A stretch of 64,000 nucleotides of DNA, from NCBI RefSeq assembly GCF_001282685.1, contig NZ_LN875034.1, forward strand, positions 521,550 through 585,549, in the 5' to 3' direction. Position 1 is the first letter of the stretch. Each line of letters begins with the position of its first letter. The notes under the pieces were generated by a model that saw only the letters and a program-made list of their open reading frames with translations, made no database searches and had not been told where the DNA came from. This DNA comes from Niameybacter massiliensis (GTDB lineage: Bacteria; Bacillota; Clostridia; Lachnospirales; Cellulosilyticaceae). Positions 40,841 to 50,285 of this stretch are shown here, piece after piece. The position numbers and the translations under genes were made by a program.

Positions 40841-42283
40841 ATGAAACAAGAGTATGAGGAAAAAGAGGACGAGCTAGAAGCAAACTTTAAAGAACAACTG
40901 ACCGAAGAAAAAGTAATCAAAGAGAGAGTACTGAAAGAAGAATGGCTTAAAGAAGAAGTAATTCAACAGGAAGTACTGAAAGAAGAATGGCTCAAAGAAG
41001 AAGTAATCCAAGAGGAAGTATTAAAAGACGGATTGCTCAAAGAACAAGTAGAAAGTAGTGTAGAGGTTCACCAAGACTTGGCAGAAAGCAAACAGGCTAG
41101 CCAAGAAATACTAGAAAGTCAGAAAGTAAATCAAGGGGGATTAGAAGAGAAGCAGGCTAGTCTGAAGAGATTAAAAGGCGAGGACACTAATCAAGCAGTA
41201 TTAAAAAATGAAAAAGTTAATCAAAGGTTATTAAGGGAAGAAAAGAGAAGTAGGCATAAAGGTAAAAGAAGTATTACTATGAAGGTATTTTTGTGTACGC
41301 TTATTGTTATTTTCCTTTCAGTAGGTTTAATAACAGGAGCAGGTATAGTGGCTTATAATAGCTTGGTATATGATGATGTAGAGGTAGTAAAAGTAGAAAG
41401 GAGACAAGAAGCCTCTAGTGAAGATGCATTAATAAATCAAGAAAAGCAAGTAGGTCAAAATGGGACAAGTGTAACCATGCCTTTAAAAGAAGAGAAAAAG
41501 CTAGATAAGACAGTTGCAATCTTTGGGACAGACGCCTCAGGTCGATTGACAGATGTAATCTTTTTAGCTCACTTTGATAGTAAGACGAAAGAAGTAAGTT
41601 TGATAGCTATACCAAGAGATACAAAGGTAGATTGGACGAAGGAGCAAATGAGTATTTTGCCTGAAAGACATAAGTGGGTGCGTTTTAGTAAGATTAATGA
41701 GATGACTAGCTGGGGTGGAATAGAGAATATTAGAGCGCTTACAATTACCACATTAGAATCCATGCTAGGTGTTCCTATTGATAATTATGTGATTGTCAAT
41801 TTGGATGCATTTAGACAAATTGTAGATGCAATAGGTGGTGTGGAAATAGATGTACAACACTATATGGAGATGCGTGATCATAGCCAAGGGTTATCTATTA
41901 GCCTAACACCAGGTGTTCAAGTCTTAGATGGAAATAAAGCAGAACAATTTGTAAGGTTTAGAGGCTATCCCAATGGGGATTTAGGAAGAATAGAAGCACA
42001 GCAGAAGTTTTTAGAAGCTTTTGCTAAGAAGGTTCTTTCTTTTGACACTTTAACAAAACTGCCACAACTTGTAGAGATTGCTTTTGCTTCAGTTAAAACA
42101 GATATAAGTTTAATGGAACTTACGACCTACGTACCGTATGTGAAAGCCTTTAATATGGAGAATCTATCGTTCTATGTATTGCCAGGTGAGGCACGCTATG
42201 AGAATAATATTTCTTATTATTTTGCTAATCATGAAAAAGCCTTAGAGATGATTGATCAGATTTTTTATAAAAATATAGAGTAA
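40841..42283 (+). CDS. LytR-CpsA-Psr family ligase with charged N-terminal repeats
   Basis: This 480-residue LCP protein probably transfers undecaprenyl-linked glycopolymers to peptidoglycan outside the cell. Residues 1-145 form a highly charged, presumably cytoplasmic region. It contains a 15-residue repeat, VLKEEWLKEEVIQxE (30-44, 45-59, partial 60-70), and a second diverged repeat near 82-130. One membrane segment follows (148-172), then the LCP domain (GTDASGRLTDVIFL, IPRDTKV, SKINEMTSWGG, VRFRGYPNGDLGRIEAQQ) with the conserved Arg and Asp positions. It has no C-terminal LytR_C domain, unlike the next gene. The ATG follows AGGGGG. Confidence 0.9.
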   Translation: MKQEYEEKEDELEANFKEQLTEEKVIKERVLKEEWLKEEVIQQEVLKEEWLKEEVIQEEVLKDGLLKEQVESSVEVHQDLAESKQASQEILESQKVNQGGLEEKQASLKRLKGEDTNQAVLKNEKVNQRLLREEKRSRHKGKRSITMKVFLCTLIVIFLSVGLITGAGIVAYNSLVYDDVEVVKVERRQEASSEDALINQEKQVGQNGTSVTMPLKEEKKLDKTVAIFGTDASGRLTDVIFLAHFDSKTKEVSLIAIPRDTKVDWTKEQMSILPERHKWVRFSKINEMTSWGGIENIRALTITTLESMLGVPIDNYVIVNLDAFRQIVDAIGGVEIDVQHYMEMRDHSQGLSISLTPGVQVLDGNKAEQFVRFRGYPNGDLGRIEAQQKFLEAFAKKVLSFDTLTKLPQLVEIAFASVKTDISLMELTTYVPYVKAFNMENLSFYVLPGEARYENNISYYFANHEKALEMIDQIFYKNIE

Positions 42284-42289
42284 AAGATA

Positions 42290-42321
42290 AAGGGATGTCA
42301 AATTTTTGATATCTCTTTTTT
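42290..42321 (+). terminator. Terminator after the first LCP gene
   Basis: A 12-bp stem with two G-U pairs (42290-42301 with 42306-42317) is followed by a T-run. The next LCP gene has its own promoter. Confidence 0.75.
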
Positions 42322-42381
42322 GTATTTTGTTCATAAATTGAGTTTATAATAAACAAAGATACAATTTCATTTTGTCAAAAA

Positions 42382-42410
42382 TTGTGATATTATAATGCGT
42401 GATGTATAAT
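42382..42410 (+). promoter_or_regulatory. Promoter of the second LCP gene / wall polymer genes
   Basis: TTGTGA (42382-42387) and TATAAT (42405-42410) have a 17-bp spacer. A second TATAAT lies at 42391-42396 without a good -35. Confidence 0.55.
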
Positions 42411-42477
42411 ATACATTAGATATGGTATAAAATGGATACATATTTAGCGAATAGACGTCATATAGGGAGTGAAATGG

Positions 42478-43773
42478 ATGAGTACGAAGCGTACTAAGAA
42501 GAAAATGAATAAAAAGAAGAAGCTAATGAGAACGTTTTTGTTCTCCATGATGTGGACAGTATTGGTATGTGTAGTAGGTGCTACAACAGTAGTAGGATGC
42601 TATAACTATTTCTTTAAACATGATGGTGGTGAGAACAGCGCTCAAGCCGGTAGCAACAAGCCAAACAAAAAAGATGAAAAAGCACCAGACATTTATAAAA
42701 ATGTAGCGGTATTTGGTGTCGATAAAGATGGTTATCGAACAGATGTTATTTTTGTAGTAAACTTTAATAGTGTAACAAACAAAGTTAAAGTCATCTCTTT
42801 ACCTCGTGATACGAAAGTTAAATGGAGTGAAGAACAAAAACAAAGCTTACGTGATCTTGGTAAACGTACAGTATCTGTATCTAAGCTGAATGAAATGACA
42901 GCTTATGGTGGGATTGAGAATATTCGTTTGTTTACCATTAATGAAATTGAGAACATGTTAGGTATTACAGTGGATAACTATGTAATTGTTAATATCGATG
43001 CTTTTAATCAAATTGTAGATGCTATAGGCGGCGTTGATTTATATGTTCCACAAAATATGAAACATACAGATTACGCAGGGGATTTATTCATTGACCTTAA
43101 AGAAGGTTATCAACATTTAGATGGTGATAAAGCAGAACAATTTGTACGTTTTAGAAGCTATCCAAATGGTGACGTAGATCGTATTGCAGCACAACAAGTC
43201 TTTTTAGATGCTTTTGCTGATAAGGTACTTAGTCCAAGTATCATTACTAAAATACCAAAAATCATGGGTATTTTATTTAGTTCAATTAAAACAGATGCAG
43301 AGCTTGGTGACCTTACAGGATATTATCAATATGTAAATAGTTTTAATAAAGAAAACTTAACGTTCTATACACTTCCAGGAGAAGGGCGTTATGAAGGTGG
43401 TGCATCATATTTCTTCCCAGATCATGATGAACTTGATAAAGTGGTACAAGAAGTATTCTATGATAAAGTACCAGCTGGTGAAGAACCAGAAGAAGCAGAA
43501 GTTATAGTAGATAAAACCGTATCTGTTGTCATATTAAACGGAAGCGGTATTACAGGTGCAGCAGCAACTGCTAGTGAGAAGTTGACAGCAGAAGGTTACG
43601 CTGTACAAGAAGTTGGAAACTATACACGTTCAGATGTAACAGCAACCATGATTATTGCTAAAGATGCAAAAAAAGCTGAACAGTTTAAAGCCTATTATCC
43701 AAACGCACAAATAACAACAAATGACACATTAACAACTGACATTCAAATTGTACTTGGAGCAGATATTCAATAA
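42478..43773 (+). CDS. LytR-CpsA-Psr family ligase with LytR_C domain
   Basis: This 431-residue paralogue of the preceding gene has a short basic N-terminus, a membrane anchor (about residues 18-44), an LCP domain (GVDKDGYRTDVIFVVNF, LPRDTKVKW, SKLNEMTAYGG, VRFRSYPNGDVDRIAAQQ), and a C-terminal LytR_C-type domain from about residue 345 (VSVVILNGSGITGAAATA). Its likely role is attaching a wall glycopolymer to peptidoglycan. The ATG at 42478 follows AGGGAG; an in-frame GTG at 42469 is too close to that site. Codon use is more optimised than in the first LCP gene, suggesting higher expression. Confidence 0.92.
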   Translation: MSTKRTKKKMNKKKKLMRTFLFSMMWTVLVCVVGATTVVGCYNYFFKHDGGENSAQAGSNKPNKKDEKAPDIYKNVAVFGVDKDGYRTDVIFVVNFNSVTNKVKVISLPRDTKVKWSEEQKQSLRDLGKRTVSVSKLNEMTAYGGIENIRLFTINEIENMLGITVDNYVIVNIDAFNQIVDAIGGVDLYVPQNMKHTDYAGDLFIDLKEGYQHLDGDKAEQFVRFRSYPNGDVDRIAAQQVFLDAFADKVLSPSIITKIPKIMGILFSSIKTDAELGDLTGYYQYVNSFNKENLTFYTLPGEGRYEGGASYFFPDHDELDKVVQEVFYDKVPAGEEPEEAEVIVDKTVSVVILNGSGITGAAATASEKLTAEGYAVQEVGNYTRSDVTATMIIAKDAKKAEQFKAYYPNAQITTNDTLTTDIQIVLGADIQ

Positions 43774-43816
43774 ATAAAAAATAGAGACCATAAATGGGCT
43801 AGAGGAGGGGAACTAG

Positions 43817-46654
43817 ATGAAAGCGAAAAAACTTTGGATCACTTTTGTCGTAAGCAGTGTAATCGCAAGTAGTTTTAACTATTCTTATGCAGCAGTATTA
43901 CATGAGATTAATCAAACACAACAAGTAACAAATGGGGCGACCCATATATCCAAAGAAATCCTGACGAGTGAAGGATGGCAAGATTTAAATATATTACGTA
44001 TTGACCTTAGTAACCCGAATGTAGAATTAAAACCTATAACAACTCAAGTATTAGGGGAACGCGATAATATATTAAATATGGCAACACAACATGGTGCAGT
44101 AGCAGCAGTCAATGCAGACTACTTTGATATGAGTTCTAAGACCCCAGCTTTTGGGCCGGTTGTTAGTGATGGGACAATCGATCAAGCTTATAATAATGAT
44201 TACAATACATTAGGGCCAGCTAAGTATATGGGTACACTTTTAGTAGGTGAAGATGGCACAGCTTCTATGGATTACTATAGTGTGAAAATGTGGGTAGAAA
44301 TTGATGGTCAAAAAGCATTTGATTTATCGAGTTACAACAGAATACCAAGCAGTGTACGCATACCATTTATTATTGATCGCAGTTATTATACAAATAATCA
44401 AGCGCTCATTACGAAATATCAAAGTTCTGTAGGGCTTTACACCATTTTAGTAGAAGATGATGAAGTCACTTATGTTTCTAGTCTAAATGAGGTTGTAGAA
44501 GTACCAAAGAATGGCTATGCAATTATGGTAAGTGGAGACAAGTTTAGTACATATGGGCCTTATTTAACAGAAGGTGCAGAAATTAATATCGCTCAAGTTG
44601 TTAGCTTAAATAATGCAGTGGTCGAACAAATTGAAAACTTACAAATGGCTGTTGGTGGTGGTGGGCTTATCCTGAAAAATGGTGCAGCTTACCAAGGAGA
44701 AGCACATAAGGTTTCAGCAAGTAGCAAGGAACCACGTACAATCGTAGCCAATACATATAAAGAAAATGAAATTTTACTGATTACAATAGATGGACGCTTA
44801 TCCAATACATTAGGAGCAACCCATCAAGATATGATTACAATTCTTCAGAATTTAGGTGCAAAAGATGCCATGTACTTAGATGGTGGTGGTTCAACCACTT
44901 TAGTTGCACGTAATGAAGGGGAAACAACTTTAACCATTCAAAACAGACCATCAGGCACTGTACAAAGAAATGTAGCCAATGGAATTGGTGTCTTTACTAC
45001 AAATGCTACAGGTGAAGTTGCCAACTTAACGCTAGAACCTTCTAGTGAAAGAACTTTTGTAGGAGAGTCCATTACCTTTAACTTAAAAGCAACGGACAAA
45101 AATGGCAATCCAGTGCAATTGAATCAAAAAGAAGTAAGTTTATCTATTGCTGGTGTAACAGGCGACTTTAGTGGCTTTAAGTTCTCACCAAAGACAACAG
45201 GAAATGGACTTGTGGTTGCAACAGTAGGTGATGTGAGTGCAACAGCAGAAATTAAAGTGACTCAACCAAAAGGATTAATGATTGAGCCAGCAACACTTCA
45301 GTTAGATGAAAATGCAACCAAACAAGTACAAGTTTATGGTGTAGACAGTGAAGGCTATAAAATCCCAATCACAACAGGACAAATAACTTGGAAGAGTAAA
45401 AATAGCAAAGTATCTGCAGCAGGTACAACGATTGCAGCTACCAATAAAGCCATTGATCAATTAGAAGCAAGTTACCAAGGGGCAACTGGTAAAGTGAACG
45501 TGGTTGTAGGACCATCTGTTGTGGCACTCGAATCTTTTGAAGAAAGTCTAGGAAAATGGGCAGCAGGTGGCAGTACAGTAGAAGGTAAAGTAGAAGCTTC
45601 AAAAGAAGTGAAGTATCATGGGAATCAATCCATTAAAATGACATACACCTTTAATAAAGATAGCAATAAGCAAGTGGCTTATACAGTTTTTGATAAGCCT
45701 ATTGTACTTACAGAAGATGCAAAAAGCTTAAACATGTGGATCTCAGCTAATGGGCAAGGAGATACATTAAAAGTTCAAGTAGAAGATGCTAAAGGCAAAG
45801 TACATTATTTAACCCTTGCAGATAGTTTAAATCATACAGGTTGGAAGTATATGAGTGCAGCTTTACCAAATGATATAGCTATGCCAGCAAAAGCAACTAA
45901 GCTTTATGTGTATAGTGCTAATGGTTCTAAAGAAAAGCGCACAAGTGCGATTTATATGGATCATGTTTCTATGACCCGTGGGGATAGAAATGCTGAAAAT
46001 AGTTCAGCAAGATCAGATTATCAATTTGATTCACATTACAAACCAACCCTTCAAGCAGCTACAGGAAACCAATACAGTGTAAAAGTATTAGGACCTACAT
46101 CTATTTCAGGTATGGTACATAGTGATGAAACTCTTGCGAAGATGTCTAAGAAGGTAAATACAGGTGCATCAATGATTGTTCAAGCATCTAAAAATAATTT
46201 ACCTTTAAGCTTAAGTCCTAAAGTAGCAACCTATAACAATACTTTTGGTCAAGCTACACAAGGTGCATTAGATGTAATCTTTGTAGGGACAGATAATGGT
46301 GGTATCCGTGAGACAAATGGCTCACAATGGGCACAACTGAAACAGTCTTTAGAGGCAAGTACAGGCAAACATATTGTACTCGTAATGAGTAAGAATCCTA
46401 CCACTCAATTTAGTGATGCACGTGAAGGTAAGGCATTACATGACTATTTAGCTGAGTATAAAAAGACAACAGGTAAAAATGTTTTTGTAGTGACAACTGG
46501 AAGTACTTCAAAAGAGGTACGAATTGAAGATGGTATTAGATACATAAGGTTAAATGGTTTAGCAACTTCAACAGGTCAAGTTGGAGAAGGTGAATACCTA
46601 CTCTTCAAAGTCGTAGGAGACGATATTTATTATACATTTGAATCGATGTTATAA
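43817..46654 (+). CDS. Secreted phosphodiester glycosidase (NAGPA family) multidomain protein
   Basis: This 945-residue protein has a signal peptide (residues 1-26, ending near SYAA). A phosphodiester glycosidase domain spans about 60-395, with the signature LDGGGSTTL (about 355). Two Ig-like/Big domains lie at about 405-565, a carbohydrate-binding-like domain starting ALESFEESLGKW at about 570-718, and a C-terminal domain at about 735-945. The last resembles calcineurin-type phosphoesterases (IFVGTDNGG, WAQLKQSLEAS, VFVVTTGST) but lacks the metal-binding histidines. Family members cleave sugar-phosphate diesters; between LCP genes and csaB, a wall-polymer substrate is inferred. No anchoring motif is visible. 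Confidence 0.85.
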   Translation: MKAKKLWITFVVSSVIASSFNYSYAAVLHEINQTQQVTNGATHISKEILTSEGWQDLNILRIDLSNPNVELKPITTQVLGERDNILNMATQHGAVAAVNADYFDMSSKTPAFGPVVSDGTIDQAYNNDYNTLGPAKYMGTLLVGEDGTASMDYYSVKMWVEIDGQKAFDLSSYNRIPSSVRIPFIIDRSYYTNNQALITKYQSSVGLYTILVEDDEVTYVSSLNEVVEVPKNGYAIMVSGDKFSTYGPYLTEGAEINIAQVVSLNNAVVEQIENLQMAVGGGGLILKNGAAYQGEAHKVSASSKEPRTIVANTYKENEILLITIDGRLSNTLGATHQDMITILQNLGAKDAMYLDGGGSTTLVARNEGETTLTIQNRPSGTVQRNVANGIGVFTTNATGEVANLTLEPSSERTFVGESITFNLKATDKNGNPVQLNQKEVSLSIAGVTGDFSGFKFSPKTTGNGLVVATVGDVSATAEIKVTQPKGLMIEPATLQLDENATKQVQVYGVDSEGYKIPITTGQITWKSKNSKVSAAGTTIAATNKAIDQLEASYQGATGKVNVVVGPSVVALESFEESLGKWAAGGSTVEGKVEASKEVKYHGNQSIKMTYTFNKDSNKQVAYTVFDKPIVLTEDAKSLNMWISANGQGDTLKVQVEDAKGKVHYLTLADSLNHTGWKYMSAALPNDIAMPAKATKLYVYSANGSKEKRTSAIYMDHVSMTRGDRNAENSSARSDYQFDSHYKPTLQAATGNQYSVKVLGPTSISGMVHSDETLAKMSKKVNTGASMIVQASKNNLPLSLSPKVATYNNTFGQATQGALDVIFVGTDNGGIRETNGSQWAQLKQSLEASTGKHIVLVMSKNPTTQFSDAREGKALHDYLAEYKKTTGKNVFVVTTGSTSKEVRIEDGIRYIRLNGLATSTGQVGEGEYLLFKVVGDDIYYTFESML

Positions 46655-46659
46655 GATTG

Positions 46660-46694
46660 TAACCGGGAACCAATAAGGTTACCCGGTTATCTTT
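46660..46694 (+). terminator. Terminator after the glycosidase gene
   Basis: A stem TAACCGGGAACC (46660-46671) pairs with GGTTACCCGGTTA (46677-46689) with one bulged base; TCTTTTCTT follows. Confidence 0.8.
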
Positions 46695-46748
46695 TCTTAT
46701 ATTGTAGGAAAAAATATGGCAGTTGCCATTTTTTATAAGGAGGCTTAT

Positions 46749-47261
46749 ATGACAAAAAGAATGAAATTATTGATGCTCACATTAGGGGTACTAGCAGTAG
46801 GCACAAGTGCATATGCTGCAAAAGGGGATGCAGGTAGTTCAAATGACCCACTTGTAACAAAAAGCTATGTAGATAGTCAAATAGCATCTGTTTCAGGCGG
46901 TGGTTCTACTGCTAAACTTGAAAGTAAATTAGCAGCACAAGAAGAGATGATTTCCGTATTAACACAAGAAATCAACGCACTTAAACAACAAAGTAGTAGT
47001 AGCTATACCGTTGTAACAGTACCACAAGGGAGCAGTATTGTAGGTGCACAAGGAACAGAGATTATTGTACGTTCAGGAAATGGCTTAGTTCTTGCAAGTC
47101 AAGGTGGTGGCCTACAAGATATGACAGAAGGTACAGATTTATTAGCAGGAAGTGAAGTACCAAAATATCACTTAGTGATTGTGCCACGTGAAGATGGTCG
47201 AGGAATTTTGGCAACAAAAGATTTAATAGTAATGGTTAGAGGTGGGTATAATATCCAATAA
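46749..47261 (+). CDS. Small secreted coiled-coil protein, unknown function
   Basis: This 170-residue protein has a signal peptide (MTKRMKLLMLTLGVLAVGTSAYA), a linker with DPLVTKSYVDSQI, a short helical segment (about residues 52-80, KLESKLAAQEEMISVLTQEINALKQQ), and a beta-rich C-terminal domain (VPQGSSIVGAQGTEIIVRSG). I do not recognise a named family. The ATG at 46749 follows AAGGAGG; the frame is open to 46716. It lies 28 bp before the DUF5693 gene, so a joint role outside the membrane is plausible. Confidence 0.8.
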   Translation: MTKRMKLLMLTLGVLAVGTSAYAAKGDAGSSNDPLVTKSYVDSQIASVSGGGSTAKLESKLAAQEEMISVLTQEINALKQQSSSSYTVVTVPQGSSIVGAQGTEIIVRSGNGLVLASQGGGLQDMTEGTDLLAGSEVPKYHLVIVPREDGRGILATKDLIVMVRGGYNIQ

Positions 47262-47289
47262 TAATGATGGATAGATTACGGAGGACGAG

Positions 47290-49215
47290 ATGAAAAAACA
47301 AAGTAAGATAATTATAAGCGTATTGATTGTCATATCTCTATGTGTTTGCGGATTTATAGGGGCGAGACGTATTAATGTAGAACAAAATTATAGAGATATT
47401 CAAGTAGCAATCCGCTATAGTGATGTGCTTAACATTGCAAGACAAACCAATGAACCAATAGATGTAGTACTTAAGCATTTTAATGACCTAGGAGCGAATG
47501 CACTCTTTGTAAGAGAAAATACAGTGCTACCGATATCAAGTGCTGATTATGTCAATTTTAAAGACCAAGGTAAAGCTACGGTTTATGAAGGTTATGAGTT
47601 AGAAAAAGATTATCCTGAAAGCAATAATATTAGAAGAAGTAATCTTTATATAGAAGCTTATGATGAAGAAACATTTAATCTCATTTATAATAACTTAACT
47701 TTAAAAGGTATTAGTGCTTATAAAACACTTATTGAAGGTGAAGATTATATAGAAGTAACAGTACCTACTAGTATTTTAACCACACTTGGTGTCGGTTATA
47801 ACTATGAACACTTACAAGTAGCAGCAGATTTAGGTTATGTGATTTTACCACAAGTTAAATCTTGGGATCATGTATCAGATGAATCTATTGAAGCCTTTGT
47901 ACAACAAATCGAAGCCATTCCTAATTTAGGTACAATTTACTTTGCAGACAGCGCTATCGTAGAACCTAAAAATCCTATGATCGTAGAAATGATTGAAGAA
48001 CATGGATTAGGATTTGTAGAATTTTTCTCAGAAAAACAAAAAGGCTTTGAAACTTTAGCAAAGACTTCAAGTCAAAAAGGTACAGCTTTTAATGTAGAAC
48101 GTCTACACACAGTAACAGATGCACAAGTTAAACAGTATACAACAGATGGACTTATGGATCGTTATATGCTTGCTTTAACAGAACGTAACTTACGTACTTT
48201 CTTATTTAAAATGCCAAATACTTTAGATATTGAAAAAGATGCAAACTTCTTAGGAACAAATATTTCTACATTTACTGAATTAGCAGAAACAAAAGGCTAT
48301 ACAGTAGTAAACGAAATCAAACCATATAACTTACCAATGGGGAGTTATGTATTAAGTCTTTTAGCTGGACTTGGTGCGATTTTAGTCTTTGTACTTTTAT
48401 TAGATTATTTAAAACTTACAAAAGTAGGTTATATCTTAGGGGCACTTGGACTTATTGGATATGCTGGACTTTTAAAAGTTTCTCCAGATATGGGGATCAA
48501 ATTAATGGCTTTATTTGGAGCAGTGATTTATCCTACTTACGGTGTAACCATTGTATTAGATGATAAAGAAAGAAATATTAAAGAGACTATTTTAGCTTTT
48601 ATTAAATGTAGTGTGATTTCATTTGGTGGTGCCTTAACGATTATTGGGGTATTATCTCGTACAAGTTTTGGACTTGGAATTAATGTTTTTGCCGGTGTAA
48701 AAGCAGCTATGCTTCTACCTATCGTGCTTGTACTTCTTATTGCTTACTATGAACGTCATGGATTAAGTTATCAATATTATAAAGACTTATTAAGTAATAA
48801 AGTTACTTATTTAGCATTAGGGATTATGGCAGTAGGTGCAGTGGTATTACTTGTTTATACTTCACGTACAGGGAATACAGGAAGTATTTCACCTTTAGAA
48901 CTTGCATTTAGACAATTCTTAGATACAACACTTGGGGTAAGACCAAGAACAAAAGAATTCTTAATTGGTCATCCATTAATGTTGGTACTTCTTTACTATG
49001 GTTATAAAGATAAGTACATCCCACTTCTTGTATTAGGAGCTATCGGACAGATTTCATTAGTTAATACGTATGCACATATTCATACACCGGTTTTAATCTC
49101 TCTTATTAGAATGGGTTATGGCCTCATCTTTGGTATTGTTATAGGCTTAATCTTTATCGGTGTAACCAAATTAGTAGGTAAGGTGATTAATAAATGGGTA
49201 CTAAAAAATCAATAG
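47290..49215 (+). CDS. DUF5693 family polytopic membrane protein
   Basis: This 641-residue protein has an N-terminal membrane segment (residues 5-25), a large domain of about 325 residues presumably outside the cell (VEQNYRDIQVAIRYSDVLNIA onward), and nine or ten hydrophobic segments from about residue 352. It matches the family called DUF5693, which I know as a neighbour of csaB in Firmicutes; its function is not established. Large outside loops plus many helices suggest a part in polymer export, polymerisation or ligation, but this is inference. It overlaps csaB by 22 nt, a strong sign of a functional link. Confidence 0.85.
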   Translation: MKKQSKIIISVLIVISLCVCGFIGARRINVEQNYRDIQVAIRYSDVLNIARQTNEPIDVVLKHFNDLGANALFVRENTVLPISSADYVNFKDQGKATVYEGYELEKDYPESNNIRRSNLYIEAYDEETFNLIYNNLTLKGISAYKTLIEGEDYIEVTVPTSILTTLGVGYNYEHLQVAADLGYVILPQVKSWDHVSDESIEAFVQQIEAIPNLGTIYFADSAIVEPKNPMIVEMIEEHGLGFVEFFSEKQKGFETLAKTSSQKGTAFNVERLHTVTDAQVKQYTTDGLMDRYMLALTERNLRTFLFKMPNTLDIEKDANFLGTNISTFTELAETKGYTVVNEIKPYNLPMGSYVLSLLAGLGAILVFVLLLDYLKLTKVGYILGALGLIGYAGLLKVSPDMGIKLMALFGAVIYPTYGVTIVLDDKERNIKETILAFIKCSVISFGGALTIIGVLSRTSFGLGINVFAGVKAAMLLPIVLVLLIAYYERHGLSYQYYKDLLSNKVTYLALGIMAVGAVVLLVYTSRTGNTGSISPLELAFRQFLDTTLGVRPRTKEFLIGHPLMLVLLYYGYKDKYIPLLVLGAIGQISLVNTYAHIHTPVLISLIRMGYGLIFGIVIGLIFIGVTKLVGKVINKWVLKNQ

Positions 49216-50276
49216 TATTATCAGGTTATTATGGATTTAACAATATAGGTGATGAAGCTGTACTTTCTTCTATTATTTCAGCACTACGTAAACAAATACC
49301 AGATGTAGAAATAACAGTGTTATCGAATTCACCAAGTCAAACAAAGGCACTTTATGGGGTAGAAGCCATTAATAGATGGGGAATTAAAGACATTATTGCT
49401 GCCATTAAGAAAAGTGATGTGGTCATTAGTGGTGGGGGAAGCTTACTACAAGATGTTACAAGTAGTAAGGTTATTCCATATTATTTAGGTGTTGTTAAAA
49501 TTGCTCAGTTTTACAAAAAGCCTGTTGTGTTCTATTCACAAGGTGTAGGCCCAGTAGCCAAAGGCTTTGGCAAGTTCTTGGTGAAGCAGATTTGTAACAG
49601 GGTAACTCATATCTTTGTAAGAGAAGTAGGATCTAAACAACTTTTAGAAAGCTTAGGTGTGAATAAAGCACCAATTACTGTAGCCATTGACCCTGTTTTA
49701 GGTATTGAACCTAAACAGGCATTGGTAAGTGATATCCAAGCAAGTTTACCAGAAGGTAAAAAAGTAGGTCTTTATATTAGACCATGGAAAAATGATGAAG
49801 AAATGATTGAAAAAGTAGCACGCATTGCAAGCTACATTGAATCAAAAGGCTATGCCCTTTATTTCATTCCTATGTATCATAAGGAAGACTTAAGTATTGC
49901 CCAGGAGATCGCAAATCGTGTAAAAGGCGATGTACATGTGATTGAACAAGAAATGACTATAGATGAAGTAGTCGCTTATACTGTGCAATTTGATTTCATT
50001 CTAGGCATGCGTTTACACAGCTTAATTATGGCACATGCAGTAGAAGTACCTATGATTGGTTTATCTTATGATCCAAAAGTAGAAGGTTTCTTAAATGAGG
50101 TTGGTGCACCATACTGTATGCCTGTTGCTTCAATTAATGAAGAGAAGATGAAAGTCTATATAGATGAACTCATTGAACAATTAGAGACAGAGAGAGAACG
50201 CATTCATCTTGTAAACCAAGAGAAAAAACAAAAAGTGGAATTGCCAGCAGTCAAGGTACGTGAGCTGCTAGGTTAG
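49194..50276 (+). CDS. csaB: Polysaccharide pyruvyl transferase CsaB
   Basis: This 360-residue enzyme transfers pyruvate from phosphoenolpyruvate to a sugar of the secondary cell wall polymer, forming the ketal that SLH domains recognise. Family segments are GYYGFNNIGDEAVLSSI, ISGGGSLLQDVTSS, FYSQGVGPV and RLHSLIMAHA. It starts inside the DUF5693 gene and is followed after 9 bp by the tagA-like gene. The trio indicates a pyruvylated wall polymer, although no SLH protein is encoded in this window. Confidence 0.92.
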   Translation: MGTKKSIVLSGYYGFNNIGDEAVLSSIISALRKQIPDVEITVLSNSPSQTKALYGVEAINRWGIKDIIAAIKKSDVVISGGGSLLQDVTSSKVIPYYLGVVKIAQFYKKPVVFYSQGVGPVAKGFGKFLVKQICNRVTHIFVREVGSKQLLESLGVNKAPITVAIDPVLGIEPKQALVSDIQASLPEGKKVGLYIRPWKNDEEMIEKVARIASYIESKGYALYFIPMYHKEDLSIAQEIANRVKGDVHVIEQEMTIDEVVAYTVQFDFILGMRLHSLIMAHAVEVPMIGLSYDPKVEGFLNEVGAPYCMPVASINEEKMKVYIDELIEQLETERERIHLVNQEKKQKVELPAVKVRELLG

Positions 50277-50285
50277 GAGGCAAAT

